Assembly: GCA_036172665.1 (NCBI GenBank) | Contig: CM069872.1 | Location: 38,612,101-38,676,100, forward strand | Reading direction: 5' to 3' | From: Prosopocoilus inquinatus | Lineage: Eukaryota; Arthropoda; Insecta; Coleoptera; Lucanidae | DNA length: 64,000 bases | Part shown: positions 1 through 12,535 of the stretch, in pieces | How positions within the stretch are numbered: the first letter of the stretch is position 1 | Layout of the letters: every line of letters begins with the position of its first letter | The notes under the pieces: model-generated | Databases searched by the model: none | Told to the model about the DNA's origin: nothing | Seen by the model: only the letters and a program-made list of their open reading frames with translations | Translations under genes and position numbers: made by a program

Positions 1-2
1 CA

Positions 3-1820
3 CAAGCAGAACTTCACGCGCTGACGGCTGGAGCAAAGAAACGGGACAAAAGGCCAATCCAGTGGACACCAACAGCTGAGAAAGCATTCTACGAATGTAA
101 GAAGCAACTCACCGAAATAACATTATTAGCACACCCAGCTGAACAAGCCAAACTAGTTTTGGTCACCGACGCCTCAGACACTGCAGTAGGCGCTGTTTTA
201 GAACAAATCGACAATGGAAAAAAACAACCACTGGGATTTTTTTCAAAGAAATTGTCTCCAACTCAAACTAAATATAGTGCTTATGACCGTGAATTGTTAG
301 CCATTTATCTGTCTGTGAAATTCTTTAAGCATATGATTGAAGGAAGAAATACGGTAATCTTTACGGATCACAAACCGCTAACTTATGCTTTCAATCAGAA
401 ACAATCTAAAGCTTCTCCAAGGCAGCAAAGATATTTGGATTACATTGGACAATACACCACAAGCATTATTCACATATCAGGAGAAGACAACTGCGTAGCT
501 GACGCTCTATCTCGGATTGATAGCATCAAGTTACCTGTGATCGTAACGACCGAAGATATCGCTGAAAGTCAACTTACTGATGGTGAACTCCAACAGCTAC
601 TACAAGATGCAGGGTCACTTAATCTTAAACAATTAAGACTCGACGGAACCGAAACAAAAGTATATTGTGACATATCCACGGATTCCATTCGACCTTACAT
701 ACCAGTAGCGTTGAGGAAGAAGATTTTCGATACTGTGCACAACACTGCACACACCAGCGGACGAGCTACCAGAAGAGCAATTGCGGAAAAATTCGTCTGG
801 CCATCGATGAATAAAGATATCATCGATTGGGCTCGCACATGCCTACCATGTCAACGATCAAAAATCAGCCGACACATAAAACGTCGACCTGAACATATCC
901 CGATACCAGATGAACGATTCTACCACGTGCACATGGACATCATTGGTCCAATGCCAACATCCCAAGGTTTTCGTTATTGCCTCACAATGATAGACCGTTT
1001 CACGCGATGGCCAGAAGCAGTGCCTATAAAGGACATCACCGCAGACACCATCGTGGACACATTTTTCAATGCATGGGTGTCAAGATTCGGAGCACCGGCC
1101 ATCATCACCACGGATAGAGGAACACAGTTTGATTCGCAACTGTTCGATGCCATGACGAAAATAATAGGAGCTAAAACAGTGAAAACAACAGCCTACCACC
1201 CACAATCAAATGGGACTGTAGAACGATGGCATAGGACTTTGAAATCTGCAATAAAATGCCATGAGACAGCAAACTGGACAAAAGCACTCCCAATCGTACT
1301 ATTGGGTTTAAGAAACAGTCTCAAAGAAGATATAGGAACATCGGCAGCAGAAATGACTTATGGTACAACCCTAAGACTGCCAGGAGAATACTTCCACCAA
1401 GAACAATTTCTGCAAGACCAAACCATTTTTTTAGAACAACTCCGACAAGCCATGAGGAAAATCCGACCTCAGCCAACTTCGCACCATCAAAAACCAAGAA
1501 TTTTCGTGAATAAAACTCTTCACACATGCTCTCATGTATTCGTGAGAATGGATGGAGTCAAGAAACCACTAGACCAACCGTATAAAGGACCTTACAAAGT
1601 TCTTCGCAGAATAAATGATTGCTGTTTTGAAGTTGACCTAGACGGAAAACCATCTAACATTTCAATTGATCGTTTAAAACCAGCCTTTACAGAAATAGAC
1701 CATGAACGAGACAATTCCACCCTACGAACATACCCTGGAGCGAAGAAGAAAAGAGTATCGTTCCTGGAACCAGTTCATTCGCGGGGGAGTACTGTGGCGA
1801 CTGGCAATGATTTTAAATAA
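3..1820 (+). CDS. pol: Ty3/Gypsy pol, 3' part (RNase H + integrase), cut by window edge
   Basis: Reading is open from base 3, so the true start lies left of the window. A frame beginning at 159 would use TTG and is not a real start. The segment begins in the end of the reverse transcriptase/connection region. It then shows RNase H with acidic residues at nt 168 (VTDAS), 291 (RELLA), 366 (FTDHK) and 501 (VADAL). The integrase follows, with an HHCC-type zinc region ending in CLPC near nt 840, catalytic Asp at nt 936 (MDIIGP) and 1113 (TTDRG), and Glu at nt 1221 (VERWH). The last two are separated by 35 residues, as in D,D-35-E integrases. A GPY module is at about nt 1587. The frame ends inside the start of the putative 3' LTR. 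No stop or frameshift is seen, so this copy may be fairly young. No macrodomain or CCCH finger follows the integrase, so it belongs to a different lineage from the elements at 53-63 kb. Confidence 0.93.
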   Translation, partial: QAELHALTAGAKKRDKRPIQWTPTAEKAFYECKKQLTEITLLAHPAEQAKLVLVTDASDTAVGAVLEQIDNGKKQPLGFFSKKLSPTQTKYSAYDRELLAIYLSVKFFKHMIEGRNTVIFTDHKPLTYAFNQKQSKASPRQQRYLDYIGQYTTSIIHISGEDNCVADALSRIDSIKLPVIVTTEDIAESQLTDGELQQLLQDAGSLNLKQLRLDGTETKVYCDISTDSIRPYIPVALRKKIFDTVHNTAHTSGRATRRAIAEKFVWPSMNKDIIDWARTCLPCQRSKISRHIKRRPEHIPIPDERFYHVHMDIIGPMPTSQGFRYCLTMIDRFTRWPEAVPIKDITADTIVDTFFNAWVSRFGAPAIITTDRGTQFDSQLFDAMTKIIGAKTVKTTAYHPQSNGTVERWHRTLKSAIKCHETANWTKALPIVLLGLRNSLKEDIGTSAAEMTYGTTLRLPGEYFHQEQFLQDQTIFLEQLRQAMRKIRPQPTSHHQKPRIFVNKTLHTCSHVFVRMDGVKKPLDQPYKGPYKVLRRINDCCFEVDLDGKPSNISIDRLKPAFTEIDHERDNSTLRTYPGAKKKRVSFLEPVHSRGSTVATGNDFK

Positions 1821-1955
1821 AAAAAAAACGTAGTAGTCATTAAGAAAAAAAAACACAACTTAATTGTCAATACAATTCTTGGTATTAAAAAATTTGCTAA
1901 TTAAAAAAAGCATTAATGTGATTTAATATATAAATCACTACACGGGAAAATAAAC
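1793..1955 (+). repeat. putative 3' LTR (start) of the left-edge Gypsy element
   Basis: A purine-rich GCGGGGGAG tract at the end of pol is followed by TGTGGCG, the same first seven bases as the LTRs of the two elements at 53-63 kb. A TATA-like AATATATAAA and an AATAAA lie downstream. The right boundary is not determined because the 5' LTR is outside the window; it could lie anywhere between about 1955 and 2040. Confidence 0.4.
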
Positions 1956-2039
1956 TTTATTTATTATTATTTTAACTGATTTCTTAATTAAAATCAGTCC
2001 AATTCGCTTCGTAAATGACGATAATTCGATTAGCACAAG

Positions 2040-3225
2040 CAGATTGCTATTTTTCTAGTTTTCCACGAGAAAATACTGCTTTTCTGCGACGGCATTTTAG
2101 GGGTCGATATCTCGGAAAGGGAGTGAGCTAGAGAGGAACAGAGCTCGCTTTTGAATGCGCCTCGTCGAGCTCTATAAGGGTGAATTTTTTCGCGATTTTA
2201 GGAGAAGAAAATATTTATTTATATTATAGTCTCTATCTCGCACCGTTTTCTAGAAAAAAATGTTGAAAAAAATATTAATTTGTTGCTGAAAATCTAAAAA
2301 AATTCAATAAGTCGATGATGGTTTGGGATATTGACTTCACTTTTTGGGTTCCACATTCATCCTCTATCGTCAAATTCAAGTTGGTTAAATCGCGTTTACC
2401 CCAACGTAATCGATAAATCAACCGTAATCATCCCCTTCACATTTTCTCCACAAATTTCTCTTCGGCAGGGTTAAAATCGATAAGAGTTCATCTCAAAGTG
2501 TTTATTCTTTCTCGCGCTGTTTTAGAAGAGAAAAACAAATTTCTTCAGACCTGTTTAATTAAAAAAATTAAGAAACTGAAGGTAAAATAATTATTTTCTC
2601 AGTGGAAAAGTAAAAAATAAAAAATTCGCTCACGTCAGTCGAATAATCGTAATTTATGGAGCGATGTTGTATGATTTTCATTTAAAATACAGTTCAAATA
2701 ACAATAAATAAAATTAATTTTAATATACGGTGGTGCTGCCATCTTTCAGTACGAAGTACGATCTATTAATTACCGATAATTACAGTTTTCTATATACAGG
2801 AAACTGTAATTGTCGAAGATTAATAAGTCTACATTCTTATTCAAAGTCACAAAAAAATCACCCTCGTAGAGCTCGACTAGGCAAATCGAAAGGTGCAAAC
2901 CGCAAGTCTCTATCTCGCACCGTTCTCGAGAAAAAAATTTGAAAAATATTAATTTGTTGCTGAAAATTTAAATAAATTAATATCAATAAGTCGATGGCGG
3001 CTTGAGATTTTGACTTGGTTTCTTTACCATTAACTCTATTTAATAAAACGGCGGTAATGGTGAGAAGCATAGCTTACTTTATTTACCATTCTCGAAATAT
3101 CAATCTTGATGTTATTCCGCCGGCGCATCCACCAAATCGTAGCGGTAAAACCACGATATCGCAAGAACTGTATGGAATATAAAAATGAAGTTTTCATCAC
3201 TCGATCACCCTAATCGAAGCCAATA
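2040..3225. repeat. diverged dispersed repeat with a ~110-bp direct duplication
   Basis: A segment of about 110 bp at 2230-2345, starting AGTCTCTATCTCGCACCGTT and running to AATAAGTCGATG, recurs in the same orientation at about 2906-3018. The stretch at 2060-2115 recurs diverged near 4285-4350 (both carry CAGCATTTTAGGGG-like or GGCATTTTAGGGG-like cores). No credible coding frame is seen. It looks like an old interspersed repeat. Confidence 0.5.
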
Positions 3226-3273
3226 TAAAGTGTGCTAAAGTTTTTTTTTTTAATGAAGTTAAGTAGGAATATA

Positions 3274-4108
3274 CCAGGTGGAAATTTTCAAACCCGAACA
3301 TAGCAAAGTTTCATTGAGAAATATGTTTTTGTAGATTACTGCTCGCCATTTAAAGATACGAAATGGTAATGGTATTAAATGAAAGATAAAATTAAGGCCA
3401 ATGTTATATTGTTAATACTTTTGAAATAGAAATTAAATTTTTAACTTTCAAAGTTTAGTATGTCAGATATGAAGTTTGCAATTCAATAACCAAAATTTTG
3501 TACAATATGCTTCTTATTCAAAATAAAATTACATTCATCTGTGTAGCATACTGATGTTTTTTTTTTAATATTCTTTGCAGTTGTGTGTTACTTATTCTTG
3601 AACAGTGTGAAATTTATTTAATTCTTAGTACAATTGAATTTAAAACTGATTTAGTTTCGACATGTGTCAGTATTGATTGCCCATGGCATCATTTCAACTT
3701 TATTGATAGTTTCAGAAACACCAGTATTTTTGTATGCAATGACATCGAATACAATTATCATTCTAATAAAGAAAGAATTGTAACTTAAACGACAAGAGTA
3801 CCTACCTTTTATTTGCTCTGTACAATAATTCATAATACTTTTTGACTGACGTATAAATTATTTTCAATTAAATGAAAGGACTGAAAGTTTCAAATCTGAC
3901 ATAGGCGACTAAATTTTTCGTTTAAAATTTGAAAATTTTATTTATATTCAGAAAGTATTAATATTTAGGAATAATTTTAACACCATAATATTGTCCATAA
4001 TTTTCTCTTTACTTTAATACCATGTATCTTCAAATGGCTATCAGCAATTCACACAACATAGTTTGCAATACAAGTTTGCTATGTTCGGGTTTGAAACTTT
4101 CCACCCGG
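3274..4108. mobile_element. non-autonomous TA-target element with ~220-bp inverted repeats
   Basis: The left end CCAGGTGGAAA and right end TTTCCACCCGG are inverted copies, each flanked by TA (3272-3273 and 4109-4110). The inverted similarity continues for about 220 bp on each side, through a shared CAAACCCGAACATAG block, with scattered differences. The centre carries no transposase. TA duplication and long TIRs fit a Tc1/mariner-type MITE, although the family is not identified. Confidence 0.75.
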
Positions 4109-4110
4109 TA

Positions 4111-6345
4111 CAATTAAATTGAAGAAAAGGTGGAAAATTATATAAAACTATGTAGACCTAAGTTGTTGTTAATGGCCTCTGCGTCTTGACTCTAATCGCC
4201 ACCATCGCAGAATAATTCTTTGCTCTCTTTTTGCAACTTAAAACTTAATATTTTCCTTGCTTCTCAAAAACTCCGGAAGGATGCATCCAGTTTTCCAGTG
4301 AGGAAAGACTGCTTTCTTTCGACAGCATTTTAGGGGGCGATATATCGACTCTGACTTTGTTGAAAATTGAAAACATTTGAATTAGTATTGTAGTCCCTAA
4401 AAAAATAAAGCAAAGACTTAGTTAAAGTTAAGTGGTGATTGAAAAATATATCCCTTTCTTGAAACTGAAATCATTTAATTTTGATTTATTATTTTTTATG
4501 TTATGTAGTATAACGGATTTTTTACTATTGTTGTATCATGTTATTGTTATTTATACTATTGATTTCTTTGAAAATTTTATTTTTTTGTCATTTCATTGAA
4601 ATTTCAAAGAAATTTAATTCTGTTGAAACGTTTACCTTTAAAAATGTTGAAATTTTTAATTCCTTAAAAAAAATAATTTTTGAAATTTCCACATCCCTAA
4701 ACTATACAGCAACTGCTTAATTAAAATTATTACTGTGTACAACCTATCTCAGCCAAGCCTTAATTTTTCGGGTGGTATAATGCATGCATGCTTAATTTTC
4801 GGGTGGTATAATGCAACATAAGTGCAGGATGTCCCATTTTCGATGGTATTCTATAAGCATCTCCGTTAATAATGGAAATATAAAAAACTAAGCACGCTAT
4901 ATTTGCTCAACTTTTTATGCCAATTTCAATGGTTAAATCAAAAATTTGCTGTTTCTTACTGTTTTCGTGGTAGAGTGGAAAAACGAAAAATTCACCAAAT
5001 TTTCAAACGCAAATAACTTTTTTTAATTTTTTTTTAAAGATATTAAAAAAAACAATTATACACTTTTTATTCGACTTTTAACGTAGATCATGGTTTCTTA
5101 ATTAAATCACGTGAGAAGTTCATAATAGTTGAGATACGAACCCAATCTTTGTTTTTTTTAAATGGAAGTCATAGTTGGCCTTGAAAAGGACTTTAAAAAG
5201 AGTATTTTTCAAGCTTTTTGAAAAATCTACAATATGTTGATATTATTTTCGAAATTGGCCGAGCTGTAGGCAAATTAATCACATTATTTGTTTCATTTAT
5301 GCGAAATGTAGTACGTATAGGCCTTAGTTCATGTAAAACAATAAAATATTCATTAAACCGTAATCTTGTAATAATTGATAAATTAGTACACCGACAGAAT
5401 TAGTATTCCATTACTGAGGAGCTGGAAACAATCTTAAACAGCAATATACGTATGAATATAAGCAATTTAAAAATGGATTAAACATGAAGTAATTTTAAAA
5501 TTGTATGGAAAAGTTTATTCCAAAGTATGCTGGAGTTTCAAATTGTTTGAATTAGCTTCCTAGGGTTACCATACTTTGGTATGATTATTTTAAAAACCAA
5601 CATAGGGATATGCTGCATAATTCTCATTACTGTCAACAGAAAAAGAAAAGAGTACAGTAATAGATATTAAGAAAATATTGAAAACGATTTAAATTAATGA
5701 TTTATTAAACGGTTAACGAACTTTTATCGCGATTTAATGCTTTACCGACTAAAACAAAAGCGGCAAGTCATCCCCGCCGCAAATATCATCTCTAGCTTGA
5801 AAATCGAAATTAACAACGCGTGGAAAATAAACAAACGCAAAGTCCGGTGTAGGGGATTTTTTTTTTGCGTTCGGTATCAATAAGCTAGATATGCTCATTG
5901 CTCAGAGTCATTAGGAAATTCAACTTTTGAACTTTGTTGACGTCAGGCGATATGAATTTCAAAGAAATCACGCCGATTAAATTTGCGGTTGTAATGCAAA
6001 ACAGCGAGCCAAGGGAAAACACATTTCCGTTTCGTTTTTCTCAGATGGAAACACTTTAATGTTACTAATCAAAATCGTACAAAATTTCGATTTGATGCTT
6101 GATTTGTTTGGACGTTCGTTGTTATTGACTTTTTTGCAAGTATGGAGAAACTTTTATTCAAAACAGTGAAATTTATTTACAAACGGCACTCAAAACATGG
6201 CATAATAACTAAAGTTTATTTTATTATTATATTATTTATATTAAAATGGGCTTCCTCCAGGCGCTTAATAGAACTCGATGAGTAGAGGAATAAGATGAGA
6301 CCGCATACAGTATCCTGTGAAACCCCAACTTTGATCCAAACACAA
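4111..6345. other. no gene seen; AT-rich with a 32-bp tandem duplication
   Basis: Nothing coding is recognised. At 4759-4816 a 32-bp unit (CTTAATTTTTCGGGTGGTAT and following bases) is present twice in tandem. The rest is AT-rich, with only short frames of unlikely composition. Confidence 0.5.
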
Positions 6346-6348
6346 TAT

Positions 6349-6560
6349 TTTTAAAAAAATTTTGTGCAAATCGTTTTTGATTGCAGTGAGAACCTCGAGC
6401 AGCCTCTGTACAGCTGTTTCAGCCCTGCTTGGGGCTTCGTCAGCAGAGACCTAGCTCGATATTCCCACTGCAAACAAAAACGACTTGCCCAATTTATTAG
6501 TGCAATGTCAGGTCAAAAAGGGATCGTAAGATGTCGCTATTTTATTTGTTCAGACACAAT
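6349..6560. repeat. dispersed repeat copy, related to 23791-24292
   Basis: About 200 bp here, from TTTTGTGCAAATCGTTTTTG through GATGTCGCTATTTTAT, match parts of the complex inverted repeat at 23.8-24.3 kb. The 81-codon frame across it is a by-product of the repeat. Confidence 0.65.
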
Positions 6561-6806
6561 ATGTTTAGGATTTTCTATTTCTGGCTTGAAAGTAAACCAA
6601 ACACATTAAACAAGGTATAAGGGTGGTCTTTGCTGTTCCAGATCTATCTACCTGTTCACCAGATTTATATCTTTTTCTTTTTGATCCGGTAATGGGAAAT
6701 TTCCTGCTGGGAAACAGAAAAAAAAGTTAACAAGGGACCAGCAAGGGACAAAAATAAATTACGGACTAGAATTCAAAATTCAAGTTTATTGGAGACTATG
6801 GTTTGC

Positions 6807-7056
6807 AATACAACATAAATTGGTTTAAAACTCCTAACCATAATACGCTTTTTCGATCCTATATACGTTTTTCGGCAGCTATGCTGCCACCTTCAGTAGA
6901 TGACTTATTTGTTTCGTAATCACTTTCACTTCTCTTGTGATTACGAAGCAAAGAAGTCATTTACTGAACATGGCAGCATAGCTGTCGAAATTTGTACGTA
7001 GGATCGAAAAATCATATTGTGGTTAGGACTTTTAATCCAATTTGTGTTGTGTGGAC
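6807..7056. mobile_element. ~250-bp foldback palindrome
   Basis: Two arms of about 110 bp are inverted copies. The left arm contains CTCCTAACCATAATACGC and GGCAGCTATGCTGCC. The right arm contains GGCAGCATAGCTGTC and TTGTGGTTAGGAC. The spacer between CGTAATCAC and GTGATTACG is short. It resembles a small MITE; no clean target duplication was found. Confidence 0.6.
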
Positions 7057-8100
7057 CAGAACCAGAAAAAATAGATCAGATACAAAAAATTAGATTTTGT
7101 GAGGCCCGTTAGGTATCTATATTTATTTCTACGTTTTTCCAATAAAATAAAAAGAATCAAAATAATGCAGACAGTACTGGGAGATACTTTTGCAGGTCTT
7201 CGCAAATACAAATTCAAGTCTAAGACATATTGATTGATTTATGCCCAGTTTCTAGAAACTTTTATGTCCAGTTGCACCGAAATTGCGTAGAAAGCATAGA
7301 AAATCCTATGTTTAATCAAGGATTAGTTCACAACGACGTAGGTGCAATTCAACCTTATAATTAGATATATTAAAAATGCCTATAGTTCTAACATGTCTAC
7401 ATGACTAATGATAAAAGAAACTGAGCTATCTAATGAAAAATTGTGAAGGAGAGCCACAAAGAAATCTCTTTACTTTAAAATAAAAATTGCAAAGTATTAG
7501 GGAGGCTGTATTCTCAGAAAACCAGTTGCTAACATGTTTTCAAGGATCTTAAATTGGAATACGAAGGTTAAGCGATTCAAGAGCATTAATGAACAATGTA
7601 AAAATGTAGGATTATGGACGGTCAACAAATACATGGGATGCCAATAACGTCATCATGTTGTTGAAGACACCGTACATGATAATTTTTTATTGTTACGGTA
7701 TTGTCATTAGATTGGTTACATGGATCAACAATTACAATCATACAACAAATGAAAAGAATCGATTTGATGCAATTAATGTTTATTTTTATCAATATGTTAT
7801 AAATAAATACATATTCAGCGTGAAATTGTCACAAACCCTGCAAATAATTGTTTCTCTCTGTGTTCTTTACAATTTACAAATTCGATACTGAATTGGATCG
7901 TCGATATATTTTTCCCTACATCATATATTTTCAAGGCCTCTCTTGTAAAAGGTTCTCTAAAGTTTCTTAATTCTGTTTTCCGAATTTTTGAATGACTGTA
8001 CATTTGGATAGCGGTTAAACTTTCGAATCCACCTTTTCTAAAACCAATTACAAAACAATCTAAAATTAGCTGCTCAACTTTTGTCTCTATTTGTTTCTTC
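7057..8100. other. no recognisable gene
   Basis: A minus-strand frame of 96 codons (7815-8105) and a plus frame of 78 codons overlap, but neither shows a motif I recognise. The rest is AT-rich and unassigned. Confidence 0.4.
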
Positions 8101-8104
8101 AACA

Positions 8105-8768
8105 TTTCTAAGCCAATAAGATCGATAGAAATGTATGATTATTCTTTGTTGTATTTGGCCTTGCTTTTTGTCAAGAAAACGTATTGGAGCTAAGCTATGC
8201 CAATAAAATCGACAAATATTTAGGAAAACCGTTTGTTTTTGGTTATTCTTTGCTGTCTTTGGCGTGGCTTCTGCCTACCTTTTACCCCTCCACGTCAAGA
8301 AACCATGACTGGATGTCTCCAGTCTCCTAGGCCCAGGTTTTTAAGAAAGAAAGAAAGAAAGAAAGAAATTTAGAAAAATTGATCGTCGTTGTTTATTCTT
8401 TGCTATCTTTGGCGTTGCTTCTGTCTACTTCTGTCTCCACCCACGTCAAGAAAGTATGATTGGAGATAAGCCAGGGCAATAACAAATATATTCTTTGCTG
8501 TCTTTAGCGTTGCTTTTGCCTACCTTTCTTCCCTTTATGTTAAGAAAATATTGTTGAAGGTGAGCTAGTGGTCAATAACATCGACAGATATTTAAGAAAA
8601 CCAGTCGATTTTGATTATTCGTAGCTATCTTTAGTGTTGATTCCGCCTACCTCTTTTTGGAAATAAGCTAGGCCAATAAGATCGCCAGAAATTTAGAAAA
8701 AACCGATCGTCTTTGGTGATTCCTTGCTATCGTTGGCATTTTTTCTGCTTACCCATGTTTTCCCTTCA
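8105..8768. repeat. degenerate tandem array, ~130-bp units
   Basis: Five or six diverged units recur, each holding a TATTCTTTGCTGTCTTTGGC-like core, a CCTCCACGTCAAGAAA-like block and a GCCAATAAGATCGACA-like block. A GAAA microsatellite lies inside at 8343-8369. The array resumes as a half unit at about 9602-9650, so the element at 8769-9601 interrupts it. Confidence 0.7.
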
Positions 8769-9601
8769 GGGGATGGGACGATTCGCCGTCGCCAACTCGC
8801 CGTCGCCGATTCACCGTCGCCAATTCGTCGTAGAACCAATTCGTCGTCGATCCAATTTACCGTCCGCCCAATTCGCCGTCCAATGTTACTGCTTTATTTA
8901 GCTTGATAAAACACTTTGTGGCCATTTTAGATAATATCCAAGTTATACCTACGAATTGAAGAAAATAACTATAATTTCAGTACGTTTCAAGTAAATTAAA
9001 ATGGACTTTACTATTGTTTTTCTATTTCAAGTTAAAATAAATTCCTAATTACAGTGCGACCACCGTAAGACACAAAATTACGAACAATTGGTGCTGTTCG
9101 TACACATAATCATAATTCTATTTTTTTTTTAATGGAACCCTTTTTTCAATTTATAATTTTAAATGACGAGCTTTCATCAATCAATATTTTGAAAGCAGTC
9201 GACTTTTGATGTGTAGTGATTTTGATTGATATGAAAATCAATATGATTTTGAGCAGAATCTGAAAATATAAAAAAGAAGAATTGGAGGGATTTTAGGAAC
9301 ACCCTGAAGAATAAGAAATACTTCCTGGAAGACCAAATTTTTTTATCTGTTTCTTTATCTATGTATAACATTTAATTTCTAACAAATTATTTTATTTTCC
9401 ATTAATTATGTTAACTTCTTTATTTTATTTACATATAATTATCGGTATATTATTATTTGGATATGTACCTGGACTTAAAACTTTAATCGCTGACGGCGAA
9501 TTTACCGACGACGAGTTTTTCGGCGGTGAATTGTACCTACGACCAATCGGCGACGGTGAATTGGCGACGACAAATCGGCGATGGCGAATTGTCCTAGACC
9601 C
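8769..9601. mobile_element. inserted element with minisatellite inverted ends
   Basis: The left end (GGGGATGGGACGATTCGCCG) and right end (reverse complement GGGTCTAGGACAATTCGCCA) are inverted copies over about 110 bp. Both arms are built of short tandem GCCGTCGCCAATTC-like units and are far more GC-rich than the AT-rich middle (8890-9480). It splits the tandem array on either side, which marks it as an insertion. The frames at 8713-8906 and 9408-9641 are by-products of the minisatellite. Possible short duplicated TTCCCT lies at the edges, not certain. Confidence 0.65.
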
Positions 9602-9649
9602 TTCCCTCCACGCCAAGAAAGCATGTTTGGAGATAAGCTAAAGGAAAAG

Positions 9650-11153
9650 CTCTTAGAAAATTAGCTGGTGACCTTTGAGTACTTTAAATAGCAACGGACA
9701 GAGTTGTAAAAGGTGAGCTACACTGAAAAAGAGGTTGGAAATATTTGGTCAAAATTACAAGAAATTGAATGTTGTTGAAAATGCATGATAGCAGATGAAA
9801 CAAAAGAACAGAAAATCCTAGAATCAAATTCCAAATATTGCGGCAATTTTCGTGTCGAAATTGTTTTCCTCTGCCGGACTGCTACGAACAGCATCGTTGC
9901 TTTTGACCAAATATAGAAACAGCAAGTAGCAAAATTAAATTTGCAATCACAACTTGGAAGGTCTTGCGACGAGATAAGAAGGCGCCTCGTGCGACATGCA
10001 TTGAAACCTATCGACCAAGGATGGCTGAAATTTTTTTCAAATGAGCAGCTTTACGATTATTTGTTGTCCGTCTGAACGTGTGACCCGCGGGATCATCGGG
10101 GTGGAATTTTATCTACAGGGGCAAACTACAAATTGTGACGCACGTTTGGAGGCTTGTCAGTTACGCGAATTGCTCTGCCCACTAATCCTTGGCATTAAAA
10201 TAACGACGAGACGAACTATTTCTGACAGCAAATCCAAAATAAGGTAACTTAAATAATTTACTTTGATGAAAAAAAAAAATATAATAAATAAATTCGCGCC
10301 TTTGTGAGTCATTGCAATTTGAAATGATTTAGAACAGCGATACGACCGTTTTAGACCACACTTCTTGTACATACAAGGTTTGGTCGAACAATTTAAATTG
10401 TACGGTAATGTGTAGCAGAATTTGAATTGAATCAAAAATTATCTAAAAAGGAAAACTGCCTAAAACTCTTTGTTTTGAATGTTTTGTCTAAACTCAACTG
10501 TCTTGTAAGTACATTCAAGAAATAACGAATTCATGGCTTTGATAGGGTAGTTTCTAAATTTGGGGATGTATTTAACAATAATAATGCCAATGAATGTTGT
10601 TGTATTGAGTCAATGTGACGGCATAAATTATTGTTCTTATCGCAGTTATTGTTCGCTTTGTGTAAAACTGTAAATATGCTTAATCTCTTTGTTCGAATTT
10701 CGAATTTTAGCCACGAAATTTTATCTGATGCTCAACTATTCCTGAAGCGTTTAGTCACAAAGAAACATAAAGAAAATTTGATAATTTGACAAAGAAATAT
10801 AAACAAAAAAAAAATTAAATTAAAAATTTGTAACCAGATATGTATCTACAGTTATGACCAACTAATTCGATACTTTTGTAAGTACGCTAGTTAGGCAGAG
10901 AATAAAAGAATTTTGTGGTATTACTAGAGTTGAATTTACGAATACGATTTTTACAATTCGTGTATTTATTTTTAAAGAATATGAACACAGACATAACGTG
11001 AATGCACACACGACTGGTTTTTAATTTAAATATGTAATTGTTTAAAGACACAACCAGTGGCAGAACAAATCAAAAATAAAAACATCAATAACCAGCAAAA
11101 TTAAACCAATAATTGCAAAAATAATCATATCAACATTATCAACTGTATTCACC
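9650..11153. other. no gene seen
   Basis: No coding frame or RNA gene is recognised. Frames at 10041-10247 (+) and 10157-10435 (-) overlap one another and have no motif. Confidence 0.4.
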
Positions 11154-11161
11154 ATCAGCAC

Positions 11162-12162
11162 CAGTGGCGGCTCGTGATGATTTACTGCGGATGGGCAACA
11201 ACTGCAAAAAGGAAAGTGGGTGCATTTTCCAAATAAAGTTATTTTTCGGGGCTTGTAATTTTTAAGCTAAATTTAAGCGGGGAATTTACAGAGATTTTTC
11301 TCAGCTTTCCAACACCTTTTGCCAAAAAAACAATCAACGAACGCGTTCTTGAGTTACAATCAAAATTCGAAAGCGACGCGTTTTTTATTTGCTCATTAAC
11401 CAAACGTCTCTCTCTCCCCTCACTATCATGCTTGTAATTTCTAAATTAAAATTAAGAGGGGATTTACAGAGCCTTTTCTCAGCTTTCCAACGCCTTTTAC
11501 CGAAAAACAATCGACGAATGCGTTCTGGAGTTACAAAAGCGATGCGTTTTTTATTTGCTCAATTAAATGAACCTCTCTCCCTCCCCTTGCAACTGTGCTT
11601 GTAATTTTTAGTTTCAATTTAAACGCGGTATTTACAGAGCTTTTTCTCAGCTTTCCAACGCCTTTTACCAAAAAACAATTGACGAACGCGTTCTTGAGTT
11701 ACAATGAAAACTCAAAAGTGACGGCCTTGTTTATTTGCTCAATTAATTGAACGTCTCTCTCTCCCTTCGCGATCGCGCTTGTAATTTTTGAATTCAATTT
11801 AAGCACGAGATTTACAGAGCTTTTTCTCAGCCTTCCAACGCCTTTTACCGAAAAAAGCAATCGACGAACGCTTCTTGAATTACACTCAAAATTGGCTGCG
11901 TTTATTTATTTAACTGAACGTCTCTCCCTCCCCTCGCGATAGCGCTTGTAATTTTTGGTTTAAATTTATTTATGAGATTTACTGAGATTTTTCTCAGCTT
12001 TTCAACGCCTTTCACCAAAAAACAATCGCCAAAACAACTGCAAAAAGTAAAGTGGATGTAAATTCCAAATAAATTTATTTTTCCGGGCTGTTCCGACGAG
12101 GAACCAGAACGTGCAACAGGGTGGGCACTGTCCAATTTGCCTACCCCAACCAGCCGCTACTG
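11162..12162. mobile_element. hAT-like non-autonomous element carrying a tandem array
   Basis: The left terminus CAGTGGCGGCT and right terminus AGCCGCTACTG are inverted with one mismatch. The flanking 8-mers ATCAGCAC (11154-11161) and ACCAGCAC (12163-12170) match at 7 of 8 positions, as expected for a hAT target duplication. No transposase is encoded. The interior is almost entirely a tandem array (separate entry). That array is bracketed by a direct repeat of about 50 bp containing AACTGCAAAAAG, present at 11205-11255 and again at 12033-12085. Confidence 0.78.
11256..12035. repeat. five-copy ~175-bp tandem repeat inside the hAT element
   Basis: Units begin GTAATTTTT at about 11256, 11432, 11600, 11780 and 11947. 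Each holds TTTCTCAGCTTTCCAACGCC and, except the truncated last unit, ends near CTCTCCCTCCCCTCGC. Copies are clearly diverged, so the array is not recent. Frames across it (11389-11604, 11902-12135) are not real genes. Confidence 0.85.
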
Positions 12163-12170
12163 ACCAGCAC

Positions 12171-12535
12171 AAAATATTTGCCTTTTCCTGAAACGGAGCA
12201 ACTTTTTATGCTCTTTCTGAAATTTATTATGATTTCATCACGTGCATATTTTCCTATGTGTGCGAGAAATGTTCGACGCCTTTCAGAAAAAAATTATGAA
12301 TTTGTAAATCAGTTATTGTCATTTATTTCTAATAGAAATACCTATTTACCACCGGTTTTTGAGATCTTTTAAGCACCTTTTTTATTACGGCGCGATAAGT
12401 TTGCTGTCTGTATTTTCCAAACTGCTTGAACAATGTGGGACTAAGCAAATACGCGACCTCCTAAATAAATTTATAATTGAAATCGACTCTTGTCCAATGA
12501 AAATTGTAAGTAAATGTTTTTTAAAACTCTAACCG
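12171..12535. other. no gene seen
   Basis: An 83-codon frame (12121-12372) starts inside the end of the hAT element and has no recognised motif. Nothing else is seen. Confidence 0.4.

Noticed and set aside
7815..8105. 96-codon minus ORF considered as a chemoreceptor fragment
   Set aside because: No diagnostic motif or exon structure; overlap with a plus ORF; left unassigned.
8713..8906. Two overlapping 60-62 codon ORFs
   Set aside because: Both arise from the GCCGTCGCC minisatellite end of the inserted element.
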